A DNA stretch of 25,232 bases from SZUA-521 sp041738285 (lineage in GTDB: Bacteria; Pseudomonadota; Gammaproteobacteria; Pseudomonadales; Azotimanducaceae). The stretch is taken from NCBI GenBank assembly GCA_041738285.1, contig JBGSQB010000091.1:1-25232 (forward strand). Reading direction: 5' to 3'. The notes under the pieces were generated by a model. It was not told the DNA's origin. It saw only the letters and a list, made by a program, of their open reading frames with translations, and made no database searches. Positions 14,982 to 23,427 of this stretch are shown here, piece by piece (positions within the stretch are counted from its first letter, which is position 1; every line of letters begins with the position of its first letter). Made by a program: the position numbers and the translations under genes.

Positions 14982-14987
14982 AGTATA
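14982..14987 (-). promoter_or_regulatory. Possible -10 element for the dioxygenase gene
   Basis: TATACT on the minus strand, eight bases before the ATG at 14971-14973. If used, transcription would start at or near the start codon, giving a leaderless mRNA. No convincing -35 was found, so this is weak. Confidence 0.3.
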
Positions 14988-15046
14988 GGGATGATGCGGG
15001 CGGCTTTTCACGTGGCGCCGCTGTCATCGCATCCGCGCAGGCTGTT

Positions 15047-16315
15047 TCAGTCCTTGGCAGCCCGAGCGAGGTCCGCCGCGAGGTGGCGTCCGCCCAGGAA
15101 GTAGTGCAACGCCGCCCAGATGTTCACGAACGAAACGATCAGCAGCGCATAGCGCAATGACTCGACGCCATGCGCGGCAGCCAGCAGATCGGAGAGGATG
15201 CCGACGGTCTGCGGCCCGACTCCGAGCCCTATGATGTTGATGATGAACAACAGCACGCCTGCGGCGACGGCGCGCATCCTCAGTCCCACCAGCCCTTGGG
15301 TCTGTGAAAACGTGGTCGCCTGGTAGAAGTTGCCGAGGAGAATGGGCACCGACAACAGGGCGAGCGCAACTGTCGCCGAGTCGGCCAGGAAGACCCCAAC
15401 CGCAAACGGCACACCCGCAAGCAGCGCCACCGCCACCACCCACAAATACCAGCGCGTATCACGACCACCGAGGCGGTCGGCCAGGTAGCCACCGAGTGCG
15501 ATACCGATGCCACCGGGAATGCCGAGGATCAATCCAAGCCATGTTCCGGCCTCGCCCGTCGTCATGCCATGAGAGCGGATCAGGAATGAAGGCACCCATG
15601 TGATATAGGAATAGCCTACGAACGCCGTCAGCGCGGCACCAAACGCCAGGTGACGGAACGCCCGCCGCTGCATCAGCAAGCCGAATGTGTCGCGGATGCT
15701 CGGCAGCTCGGCCGAATCGGTGCGCCCTTCGGCCATCCCGCGCGGCGGCTCGCTGATGCTGAACCGCACGATCAGCGCCAACACGAGTCCGGGCACGCCG
15801 ACGACGAAGAACGCCATGCGCCAACCGAAGAACTCGTTGATCCAGCCACCAGCGAGGAATCCGAACAGAATGCCGACCGGGATTCCGAGCGAGTAAATGC
15901 CCAAGGCAGTTGCCCTGCGCTCCACCGGATAGTAGTCCGAGATCATCGCGTGCGCGGGCGGTGAACAGCCCGCCTCACCGACGCCAACGCCGATCCGGGC
16001 CACCAGCAAGTGCCAGAAGTTGCTGGCAAGACCTGACAGCGCAGTGAATCCACTCCACACGGTGAGGGCGGCGGCGATCAGATTACGCCGATTGCCCCGG
16101 TCGGCCAGGCGCGCGATCGGAATGCCGAGGGTTGCATAGAATGCCGCGAACGCGAATCCGCTCAGGAGTCCGAGCTGCGTGTCCGACAGCCCCAGTTCCG
16201 CCTTGATCGGCTCGAGCAGAATCGACAGGATCTGCCGGTCGATGAAGTTGAACGTGTAGACGACGACGAGCGTGCCGAGCACATAGCGGCGCGTTGATTC
16301 GTTGAAAACGGTCAA
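15047..16315 (-). CDS. MFS transporter, spinster-like
   Basis: A 422-residue major facilitator with about 12 membrane helices. The N-terminus YTFNFIDRQILSILLEPIKAE and LGLLSGFAFAAFYATLGIPIARLADRGNRR, carrying the MFS motif A, resemble the spinster-like subfamily common beside catabolic genes. The only candidate start near the family beginning is TTG at 16313-16315, followed by TVFNES; no ATG or GTG is available there. The TTG lies in a sequence resembling the REP-like unit (16310-16330), nine bases downstream of the aldehyde dehydrogenase stop, so expression is likely coupled to that gene. It probably imports an organic acid or aromatic-type substrate; which one cannot be read. Confidence 0.9.
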   Translation of the reverse strand: MTVFNESTRRYVLGTLVVVYTFNFIDRQILSILLEPIKAELGLSDTQLGLLSGFAFAAFYATLGIPIARLADRGNRRNLIAAALTVWSGFTALSGLASNFWHLLVARIGVGVGEAGCSPPAHAMISDYYPVERRATALGIYSLGIPVGILFGFLAGGWINEFFGWRMAFFVVGVPGLVLALIVRFSISEPPRGMAEGRTDSAELPSIRDTFGLLMQRRAFRHLAFGAALTAFVGYSYITWVPSFLIRSHGMTTGEAGTWLGLILGIPGGIGIALGGYLADRLGGRDTRWYLWVVAVALLAGVPFAVGVFLADSATVALALLSVPILLGNFYQATTFSQTQGLVGLRMRAVAAGVLLFIINIIGLGVGPQTVGILSDLLAAAHGVESLRYALLIVSFVNIWAALHYFLGGRHLAADLARAAKD

Positions 16316-16330
16316 CTGTCGATCTACTTC
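16310..16330. repeat. Possible decayed REP-like unit
   Basis: GGTCAACTGTC at 16310-16320 is identical to the start of the right arm of locus 2, and CTACTTC at 16324-16330 matches its next block after a one-base shift. The segment spans the ALDH stop and the MFS start. The similarity is short and partly coding, so chance cannot be excluded. Confidence 0.35.
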
Positions 16331-17757
16331 GAGATCTGCATCTTCAGCGTACGCAGGATCTTCTCACCGTAGGGTGGCCGCAAACCCGCAAGCTGCGCGA
16401 CGTTGATCTTCGACTGCACGAAAATCGACTTGGCGTGGCTGAACGTCTTGAACCCGTCCTGCCCATGGTAGGCGCCCATGCCCGATGGGCCGACACCGCC
16501 AAACGGCAGGTCCTCCTGGGCGACGTGCATGATCACGTCGTTGAGCGTGACGCCGCCCGACGTCGTGTGCGTGAGCACCTGCTCGGTTTCGGCACCATCG
16601 GTACCGAAGTAGTAGAGCCCGAGCGGCCGCGCATGCTGGTTCACGTAGTCGATGGTTTCATCCACCTGGGCATAGGTCTTCACCGGCATGACAGGCCCGA
16701 ATATCTCGTCCTGCATGACCTTCATCGACTCATCCGGATTGAGCACCAGCGTCGGTGGCATCTTGTGGTGAGGTTGCTGGCGGAAGTCCTCTCCGGCGGG
16801 ATTCAGCTCCACGATCTCGGCGCCTTTCTGTCGCGCATCCTCGATGTAGCCGTTCAGACGCTCGTAGTGGCGCTCATTGACGACCGATGTGTAGTCATCG
16901 TTGTCGAGTAGCGTCGGGAACATCTTCGCCACCGCGCGCTGCGTCGACTCGACGAATTCCGCAACTTTCTCCTTCGGCACGAACACGTAGTCGGGCGCGA
17001 GACAGATCTGACCGGCATTCATGGTCTTACCGGCCATGATCGCATCGGCCGTTTTCTGCAGGTCCGCGGAACGGCCGACAATCACAGGCGACTTGCCACC
17101 GAGTTCCAGCGTCACAGGGACGAGGTTTTCGGCGGCCGCGCGCATCACGTGGCGCGCGACCGAGGTCGCACCAGTGAACAGCAGATGGTCGAAGGCAAGG
17201 CCTGCGAAATCGGCGCCGGTCTGCGGGCCGCCAACGATCACAGCCATTTCCAGTGCGTCGAATTGCTTACCGATCAGTTCCGCCATGAGTGCAGACGTAG
17301 CCGGGGTGTACTCGGACGGCTTGATCATGCAGCGATTACCCGCGGCCAGAATCCCGGCCAGCGGAGTGAAGGTGAGATTGACCGGGAAGTTCCACGGACT
17401 GATCACGCCCACGACACCGAGCGGCTGATACTCGATGCGCGCTCTCGCACCGAGCAGGTTGAGGGGAAAGTCGACCTTGCGCTTCTCGGGCTTCATCCAA
17501 TGCGCGAGGTTCTTCTTCGCATTCTTGAGCGGCCCGATCGAGGCCGCCACATCGGTGAACAGCGACTGATGCCGGGAGCGATGGCCGAAATCCGCCTCCA
17601 TTGCGTCGACCAACGCGCTCTGGTGATCCACCAGTATGGCGATGGCGCGATCGATGCGGTCGATCCGGGTCGCGGCACTCACGTAGCCCGCCCGAATGTA
17701 GTCCTGCCGCTGTCGTTCCAGCACCGCGACCATGGTCGCTCGATCGGTGTCCTGCAT
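16324..17757 (-). CDS. Aldehyde dehydrogenase, coniferyl-aldehyde-type
   Basis: A 477-residue NAD(P)-dependent aldehyde dehydrogenase. Catalytic Cys is near 252 in NAGQICLAPDYV, the general-base Glu near 218 in TLELGGKSP, and the Asn of PWNFP near 123. The C-terminal SGGVTLNDVIMHVAQEDLPFGGVGPSGMG block is typical of the class 3/coniferyl-aldehyde dehydrogenase group, which oxidises aryl or fatty aldehydes to acids. The ATG at 17755-17757 has a purine-rich GGGGGG stretch just upstream; a GTG at 17781 would add eight residues. First gene of the ALDH-MFS-dioxygenase-Smr run, divergent from the sensor kinase, with a 74-base gap between the starts. Substrate range is not determined. Confidence 0.9.
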   Translation of the reverse strand: MQDTDRATMVAVLERQRQDYIRAGYVSAATRIDRIDRAIAILVDHQSALVDAMEADFGHRSRHQSLFTDVAASIGPLKNAKKNLAHWMKPEKRKVDFPLNLLGARARIEYQPLGVVGVISPWNFPVNLTFTPLAGILAAGNRCMIKPSEYTPATSALMAELIGKQFDALEMAVIVGGPQTGADFAGLAFDHLLFTGATSVARHVMRAAAENLVPVTLELGGKSPVIVGRSADLQKTADAIMAGKTMNAGQICLAPDYVFVPKEKVAEFVESTQRAVAKMFPTLLDNDDYTSVVNERHYERLNGYIEDARQKGAEIVELNPAGEDFRQQPHHKMPPTLVLNPDESMKVMQDEIFGPVMPVKTYAQVDETIDYVNQHARPLGLYYFGTDGAETEQVLTHTTSGGVTLNDVIMHVAQEDLPFGGVGPSGMGAYHGQDGFKTFSHAKSIFVQSKINVAQLAGLRPPYGEKILRTLKMQISK

Positions 17758-17831
17758 CGTCGCCCCCCATTTGCTGTCCACATCCTACACGGCATCGGTG
17801 CACCCTGGCAGATCAGTCCTACACTCAATGC

Positions 17832-20570
17832 ATGCGTACACGTGCGTGGGTTCGCTGTGCCCGGTCACTCGGTGCCGCCCTGGCGCTGGCACTGTCGTGC
17901 GCAGCGAGCGGACAACCGAGCATGCTGAGGCTGGATATGCTCGCGGACGTCGTTGACGCGACCGCAGCACTTGAAGTCGCACTGGCTCCGGCCGAACGCA
18001 GCCTGCCGCCACCGGACCATCGATTCGAACCCGTCGCCAACCAATCGCGGGCGCTGCATGACTATGGCCGCAGCTACTGGCTCAAGCTTCCGGTGCGCAA
18101 CGACTCCGACGCGCCTGTCACCGTCATGCTCGAACTCAATCATCCGCGACTCAGCACCGTCACGGCGTGGGACACTGTGGGGAATCCCATCTATGCCATG
18201 GCGCGTGACGGAACGAGGAAGCCCCGGCCGATCGCATTCCCGAATCAGACGATTCCCGTCACCTTGCCGGCCACCACCGCCGGCGACCTGACACTGCATG
18301 TGTCGTCGCTCGACAACATGTGGCTGTCGGCACGTATCTGGACACCACAGGCGTTCAGCTACTACCAGACTCGCCATACCCTGGCGGTTGGCGCAGCGCT
18401 TGCGGTTCTACTCATCCTCGCCGTCTACAACGCCATCATCTATCTGCGATCCTCGGAGCCACTCTTTCGTGATCTCGCTGCGCTACTCGCCGCGCTCTTC
18501 CTCTGGCAGTCCGTCAGCCAGGGTTACGCGCCGCTTCTATTCTGGCCATCGCTGCCAAACGTCACCCTGCACGTCTTTCTTGCAGCCGTTCCTTTGTGCG
18601 TGGGCGCTCTGATCGCGTTTGGCGTCCGATTCGCCGGCATCGAACGCACCACGACTCTGGGTCGAACGCTGACAACCTACATGCATGTCTGTGCAGCATT
18701 GACGATCGTGCTGGCAGTGTTTCCGCACTCGAGCCTGGTCAAACCGATTTTCGTAGTGCTCCTGCCTTCGGCGCCGCTACTGGTCTACGGCGCCATCGCG
18801 AGAGCGCGCAAAGGCAGTCGCGCCGCACGCAACTTCCTGTTCTGCGCCGCGCCGCTGTTGTCGACGCTGTTGGCCATCGCCATTGCGCGCGTTCTCGAAC
18901 TTCCGATCGGCGCCGCGATGGCGCAGGGATTGATACTGAGCGCGAGCGTGCTGATGGCACTGTCGCTCGCGATCGCACTAGCCGACCAGATCCGTCAACT
19001 CACGAGCGCGCAACAAAGCGCCACACGTGAAGCCCTGAAGGCCCGTTTCCTTGCCCGCGAGTCGGAACAGAAAGCAGTGCTCGCGCAAAACGAAAATCGT
19101 GCCAAAAGCTCCTTCCTCGCGACGATGAGTCACGAAATCCGCACACCGATGAACGGCATATTGGGAATGGCCGAACTACTGGGCGCTACTCGTCTCGACG
19201 AACAGCAGGGCTACTACATCGCGACGCTGCGACGCTCCGGTGAAGCCTTGATGAGCATCCTGAACGACGTGCTCGACTTCTCCAAGGCCGAGGCCGGTCG
19301 AATGGAACTCGAAATCGTCGAACTGGATCTGCTAGAGCTGCTGGACGACATCACGATGCTGTATCGAGAGCATGTGCGGCGCAAGGACCTCGATTTTCAC
19401 GTGAGTGTCGACGCAAACACACCACATCACATCAAGAGCGACTCAACGCGGCTCAAGCAGATTGTTGGCAATCTCGTCAACAACGCCGTCAAATTCACGC
19501 ACCGCGGCAGCATCACTATCTCAGTTCGTGCATGCGGCGACAGCGAGCTCCAATTCGCTGTTGCAGATACCGGCATCGGTATTTCGGATGAACAGCAGTC
19601 GCAGCTGTTCGATCGATTCCGCCAGGGCGATTCGTCCATCAACAGACAGTACGGTGGTACCGGACTCGGACTTGCAATTTGCCGCCACCTAGTAGCGTTG
19701 TTGGGGGGATCGATAGCGATAGAGAGTGCGAAGGACAAAGGAACGATCATTCGTTTCTCGATCCATGCAGAGGCAGTAGCAGCTTCGCCACCGACGCCCG
19801 AGGCGCCTCATCGCATCATCGTGATCAGCGACGACGAAAACGTGACGTCGCCACTCTCGAGCCTCGCGCTGCACTGGGGCATGCAAGTTGTCGTCGCCGA
19901 CGATCTCACCGACGTGGATGTTGCGGGCCTCGGCCCCGATGACCTGATGCTGATCGATGACTCTTGTTCCGACCCCACTATCGAAGGACCGGAGGTGATC
20001 GGCAACGCTTCTGGCGGCCCACGACTGGTTCGCATCTACGAAGGTGATGCCCCTGCGGGTTCGCTGGGGCGCCCGTTGCTCCTGTGCCAGGTCCGGCGCG
20101 TCGTCTTCTCGACTCGCGCGTCCGATCCAACCACCCCGCTCGACCGGCCTTTGATCGACATCGCGATTCTCGTCGCCGAGGACAACCCCACCAACCGGCT
20201 GGTGGTCGGCAAGATGCTCGACAACTGGGGGGCACAGGTGCACTTCGCTGAGAACGGTCGTGAAGCGGTCGACCTGCTGGACGAACACCCTGACGAAATC
20301 GACGTGATTCTCATGGATTGCGAGATGCCCGAGATGGACGGCTATGCGGCAACTCGTCACATCCGCACCGTCGAACAAAGCCATGGGCGAGCGCCGACAC
20401 CCATCATCGCACTCACCGCGCACGCCATGCCCGAGTTTCGCCGCGAAGCCGCGGATGCGGGAATGACGGACTACGTCACCAAGCCCGTGCGCAAGGACGT
20501 GTTGCTCGAAGCGATCATCGGTGCGCGGGCGAAAGTCCAGACGTCGAAATCGGACAACGTCATTCACTGA
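17832..20570 (+). CDS. Hybrid sensor histidine kinase with 7TMR-DISM input module
   Basis: A 912-residue membrane kinase. A signal peptide (about 1-27) precedes a periplasmic 7TMR-DISMED2-like domain (about 40-170), with YWLKLPVRNDSD as a typical segment, then seven membrane helices (about 185-385). A coiled linker leads to HisKA with SHEIRTP (His434), then HATPase_c with NLVNNAVKFTH, DTGIGIS and GGTGLGLAI. Residues 660-770 form a second alpha/beta segment starting PHRIIVISDDE that looks like a degenerate receiver; a normal receiver follows (about 775-905) with Asp829 in MDCEMPEMDG and the conserved Lys in TKPVR. It senses an unknown periplasmic ligand, possibly a carbohydrate. No separate response regulator is nearby. 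No clear Shine-Dalgarno site precedes the ATG. Confidence 0.92.
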   Translation: MRTRAWVRCARSLGAALALALSCAASGQPSMLRLDMLADVVDATAALEVALAPAERSLPPPDHRFEPVANQSRALHDYGRSYWLKLPVRNDSDAPVTVMLELNHPRLSTVTAWDTVGNPIYAMARDGTRKPRPIAFPNQTIPVTLPATTAGDLTLHVSSLDNMWLSARIWTPQAFSYYQTRHTLAVGAALAVLLILAVYNAIIYLRSSEPLFRDLAALLAALFLWQSVSQGYAPLLFWPSLPNVTLHVFLAAVPLCVGALIAFGVRFAGIERTTTLGRTLTTYMHVCAALTIVLAVFPHSSLVKPIFVVLLPSAPLLVYGAIARARKGSRAARNFLFCAAPLLSTLLAIAIARVLELPIGAAMAQGLILSASVLMALSLAIALADQIRQLTSAQQSATREALKARFLARESEQKAVLAQNENRAKSSFLATMSHEIRTPMNGILGMAELLGATRLDEQQGYYIATLRRSGEALMSILNDVLDFSKAEAGRMELEIVELDLLELLDDITMLYREHVRRKDLDFHVSVDANTPHHIKSDSTRLKQIVGNLVNNAVKFTHRGSITISVRACGDSELQFAVADTGIGISDEQQSQLFDRFRQGDSSINRQYGGTGLGLAICRHLVALLGGSIAIESAKDKGTIIRFSIHAEAVAASPPTPEAPHRIIVISDDENVTSPLSSLALHWGMQVVVADDLTDVDVAGLGPDDLMLIDDSCSDPTIEGPEVIGNASGGPRLVRIYEGDAPAGSLGRPLLLCQVRRVVFSTRASDPTTPLDRPLIDIAILVAEDNPTNRLVVGKMLDNWGAQVHFAENGREAVDLLDEHPDEIDVILMDCEMPEMDGYAATRHIRTVEQSHGRAPTPIIALTAHAMPEFRREAADAGMTDYVTKPVRKDVLLEAIIGARAKVQTSKSDNVIH

Positions 20571-20842
20571 ACCACGACGTCGTGAATGACCTGCCGGTTG
20601 GCTGTCACCACCAGACGCCCGGTCTGAGGCCACCAGCGACCTTCTATATAGTGATGCTCCTCCCAATGCAGCTCTACATTGGTCCACACGTAGAGGCACT
20701 CACCGACATCGCGTGAACGCCGCTTGCGGGGCACACCATCGAGTGACAGCACGAGTTCGTCTCGAGTGATCTCGAATTCGAAGGTGTGATCGCGATAGTC
20801 GAATCTGAATGGGTTGGCCACGTTCCCGGCATGTTCAATCAT
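20564..20842 (-). CDS. Small hypothetical protein
   Basis: A protein of about 92 residues that I do not recognise. It is rich in aromatic and charged residues (FRFDYRDHTFEFEITRDEL, VWTNVELHWEEHHYIEGRWW) with alternating strands, suggesting a small beta-rich soluble domain. The ATG at 20840-20842 was chosen because it leaves 49 bases for divergent promoters; a longer form from 20893 would add MAYCSQCRNRATILCEL, including a CxxC, but its start codon would overlap the ATG of the divergent permease. The stop overlaps the sensor kinase stop by seven bases in convergent orientation. There is codon-level coherence but no family assignment; moderate confidence that it is a gene. Confidence 0.5.
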   Translation of the reverse strand: MIEHAGNVANPFRFDYRDHTFEFEITRDELVLSLDGVPRKRRSRDVGECLYVWTNVELHWEEHHYIEGRWWPQTGRLVVTANRQVIHDVVVQ

Positions 20843-20891
20843 CAGTTCGCACAGTATCGTTGCCCGATTGCGACATTGCGAGCAGTACGCC

Positions 20892-22250
20892 ATGACCGAA
20901 CCGACCACGCGCCTGTCGAAAGTGATGAAGGCGCGCGAAGTGTTGATGCTGTCGTTCGGTGCCATGATTGGATGGAGCTGGGTGCTCATGACCGGCCACT
21001 GGATCGACACCGGCGGCAGCCTTGGCACGGTGATCGCCTTCGCTGTCGGCGGTGTTGCGATCCTGCTCATCGGTCTCACCTACAGCGAACTGGCTTCGGC
21101 GATGCCGCATGCAGGTGGCGAGCACATCTACACGCATCGTGCGCTGGGACTTGGTGCATCGTTCGTGTGCACGTGGGCACTACTCATGGCGTACGCCGCC
21201 GTATGCGTGTTCGAGTCGGTGGCCCTGCCGACGGCGCTCGTCTACCTGTTCCCAGAGATCCGCTTCTACACCTTGTGGAGCGTGCTCGGTGCCCCTGTCG
21301 ATCTCGGCTTCGTCATCGTCGGTGTCGGTGGCGCGATCGCCATGACCATCGTCAACCTGCTTGGCATCCGTACCGCATCGATCGTTCAGAGCGTGATCAC
21401 CATGATGATTCTCGTCGCCGGTGTACTGCTGTTGACCGGCGCTGCTGCGTTCGGAAGCAGCGCGAACTTCGAGCCGCTCATGCCAAGCGGCATGAGTGGC
21501 GTGCTCATCGTGTTGATCATGGTGCCCGCGATGCTGGTTGGCTTCGACGTGATTCCGCAGTCCGCGGAAGAAATCGATCTGCCACCCCAGCGCATCGGTC
21601 TGCTGCTGATCATCTCGGTGATCATGGCCGTCGCCTGGTATGGGCTGATTTCGCTGTCGGTCGCCGCTGGTCTCGACGCAACCGCACGTGCCGATGCGCA
21701 GATGGCGTCCGCGGACGCGGCGACCGCGTTGTGGGGCGGTACATGGGCTGGCACGCTGTTGGTCATCGGGGGCATCGGCGGCATTCTCACCAGTTGGAAT
21801 GCCTTCATCATCGGCGGCAGTCGGGTCATGCTGGCGCTGGCCGAGTCGGGACTGCTGTGGGATGCGTTCGCCCGCATTCATCCGCGCTACAAGACACCCT
21901 ATGTTGGCATCATCGCGATCGGCGTTGCCGCCTGCATTTCGCCCTTTTTCGGTCGCACGATTCTGGTCTGGCTGATCAATGCCGGCAGTTTCGCGGTTGT
22001 GGTTGCCTACCTCTTCGTAGCGATCGCATTTCTGGTGCTGCGCGTTCGTGCGCCAGAGATGGTGCGACCTTTTCGCGTTCCGGCCGGACGGGCCGTGGGC
22101 GCGCTTGCGATCGTGATGTCGATTGGTCTGTTGCTCGTGTACATGCCGTTCAGCCCGTCGGCGCTCGCCTGGCCGCAGGAGTGGGCCATGGTGCTGGGAT
22201 GGATCGTGCTCGGTGCGGTGGTGTGGGTGATGAGGCGAACTGCTAAATGA
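20892..22250 (+). CDS. APC family amino acid permease
   Basis: A 452-residue transporter of the amino acid-polyamine-organocation superfamily, with about 12 membrane helices. The N-terminus EVLMLSFGAMIGWSWVLMTG carries the family's unwound-helix glycine motif, and ELASAMPHAGGEHIYTHRALG and PQSAEEIDLPPQRIG are typical of APC permeases that take up amino acids or amines. The ATG at 20892 is preferred on family length; an internal ATG at 20925 is possible, and no strong Shine-Dalgarno site supports either. The stop overlaps the convergent radical SAM stop by eight bases. The substrate is unknown. The long alternative-frame readings across this gene are shadows. Confidence 0.9.
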   Translation: MTEPTTRLSKVMKAREVLMLSFGAMIGWSWVLMTGHWIDTGGSLGTVIAFAVGGVAILLIGLTYSELASAMPHAGGEHIYTHRALGLGASFVCTWALLMAYAAVCVFESVALPTALVYLFPEIRFYTLWSVLGAPVDLGFVIVGVGGAIAMTIVNLLGIRTASIVQSVITMMILVAGVLLLTGAAAFGSSANFEPLMPSGMSGVLIVLIMVPAMLVGFDVIPQSAEEIDLPPQRIGLLLIISVIMAVAWYGLISLSVAAGLDATARADAQMASADAATALWGGTWAGTLLVIGGIGGILTSWNAFIIGGSRVMLALAESGLLWDAFARIHPRYKTPYVGIIAIGVAACISPFFGRTILVWLINAGSFAVVVAYLFVAIAFLVLRVRAPEMVRPFRVPAGRAVGALAIVMSIGLLLVYMPFSPSALAWPQEWAMVLGWIVLGAVVWVMRRTAK

Positions 22251-23313
22251 GCCGCATCTGACCGGCCGGATGCGGTGGCACGAACAAGTCGCATCGCAGA
22301 TCCGTTCGTTCGCGCGCTGGCAGACCCGCTCTCTTGCGGGCGATCTCGAACCGCTGGCTCAACAAATCTGCAAAGGGGCCGACGCCGCGCTGACGCCGCC
22401 CGAAGGTCGAGTCGTAGACACGTCCACCGCCAAGTTCCTGCATCAGGTGCATGACCCGCGCCGCTTTCAGAGGCGCGTGCGCGGAGAGCCATGCGGCAAA
22501 GATCTCCTTCACCTCGTGGGGCAGACGCAACAGCACATAACCGATGCTGAGTGCCCCTGCCTCGGCACTCGCCGCGACGATCGCCTCGATCTCATCGTCG
22601 TTGATGCCGGGAATCACGGGCGCGACCATCACGCCAACCGGAATACCCGCGTCGCGCAACTCAGCGACGAGTTTCAAGCGCGCCGCAGGCGACGCGGCGC
22701 GCGGTTCGAGGGTGCGTTTGAGATCCGCGTCGAGGCTGGTGATGGAGACCATGACCGAAGCAAGGCCATCGCGCGCCATGTCTGCCAGCAGCGGAATGTC
22801 GCGCTCGATCAGCGAACCCTTGGTGACGATGGACACAGGGTGGTGGCAGGTATGGAGCACCTCGAGTATGCGCCGCGTGACTTCGAGGCGTCGTTCGATC
22901 GGCTGATACGGATCGGTATTCGTGCCCATGGCAATTGCGCGACATCGATAGCTCGGTCGCGCCAGTTCTTCGACGAGCAGCGCCGCCGCATTGGGCTTGT
23001 GGAAGATCTGAGTCTCGAAGTCGAGCCCCGGTGAAAGATCGAGATAGGCGTGCGTCGGCCGCGCGAAGCAGTACACGCAGCCGTGCTCACAGCCTTTGTA
23101 CGGGTTGATCGAACGGTCGAACGGCAGGTCGGGTGAGGTGTTGCGGGTGATGATGGTGCGACTCGCATCGACGTGCACGTGGGTCGCCGGGCGGTCCGGC
23201 TCTTGATGTTCGCCCCAGCCATCGGACTCCGCCACGCTGCGGGCGCGTTCGAAGCGGCCCGCCGGATTGGTGAGCGCACCGCGGCCTTTATTGAGCGTCG
23301 GTCGGTGTTCCAT
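22243..23313 (-). CDS. PA0069 family radical SAM protein
   Basis: A 356-residue radical SAM protein of the PA0069/SplB-like group. The [4Fe-4S] motif is CEHGCVYC, Cys75, Cys79 and Cys82 (CxxxCxxC), inside the family block INPYKGCEHGCVYCFARPTH. MGTNTDPYQPIER and GVMVAPVIPGINDDEI are further conserved blocks. This family is annotated as spore-photoproduct-lyase-like, but its reaction is not established. The ATG at 23311-23313 lacks a Shine-Dalgarno site; a promoter with a LexA box sits right in front of it, so the mRNA may be leaderless. In Pseudomonas aeruginosa the PA0069 gene is reported, as I recall, as part of the LexA regulon, which agrees with a DNA-damage role. It is convergent with the permease. 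Confidence 0.93.
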   Translation of the reverse strand: MEHRPTLNKGRGALTNPAGRFERARSVAESDGWGEHQEPDRPATHVHVDASRTIITRNTSPDLPFDRSINPYKGCEHGCVYCFARPTHAYLDLSPGLDFETQIFHKPNAAALLVEELARPSYRCRAIAMGTNTDPYQPIERRLEVTRRILEVLHTCHHPVSIVTKGSLIERDIPLLADMARDGLASVMVSITSLDADLKRTLEPRAASPAARLKLVAELRDAGIPVGVMVAPVIPGINDDEIEAIVAASAEAGALSIGYVLLRLPHEVKEIFAAWLSAHAPLKAARVMHLMQELGGGRVYDSTFGRRQRGVGPFADLLSQRFEIARKRAGLPARERTDLRCDLFVPPHPAGQMRLI

Positions 23314-23319
23314 GCGGGT

Positions 23320-23348
23320 ACAGTAACTGTACGTATGTACAGTATCAA
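23320..23348 (-). promoter_or_regulatory. Promoter with LexA (SOS) box, radical SAM gene
   Basis: On the minus strand TTGATA (23343-23348) and TACTGT (23320-23325) are spaced by 17 bases, as a -35/-10 pair. The spacer holds CTGT-N8-ACAG at 23327-23342 (CTGTACGTATGTACAG), matching the gammaproteobacterial LexA consensus including the outer AA/TA. LexA bound there would block RNA polymerase. The -10 lies six bases before the ATG, implying a leaderless or near-leaderless transcript. A second small palindrome, TACAGTAACTGTA at 23319-23331, overlaps it. Confidence 0.8.
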
Positions 23349-23427
23349 GGTCGACGTCCAGGCCATGGACAGGCTCTGCGCGGTTCCGGTAGCGTGAGCA
23401 GTTAATTCACGCGCATTCGAGGTTTCC

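Noticed and set aside
19689..20699. Antisense open frame of 336 residues over the sensor kinase
   Set aside because: It lies opposite well-conserved kinase and receiver motifs and has no family features; a codon-bias shadow.
20786..22246. Long open frame overlapping the permease in another frame on the same strand
   Set aside because: Composition is very rich in Arg, His and Cys with no recognisable domain; it is the shadow of the high-GC permease gene.
23335..23397. Twenty-codon open frame starting inside the LexA box
   Set aside because: No ribosome site, no similarity and overlap with an evident regulatory element.
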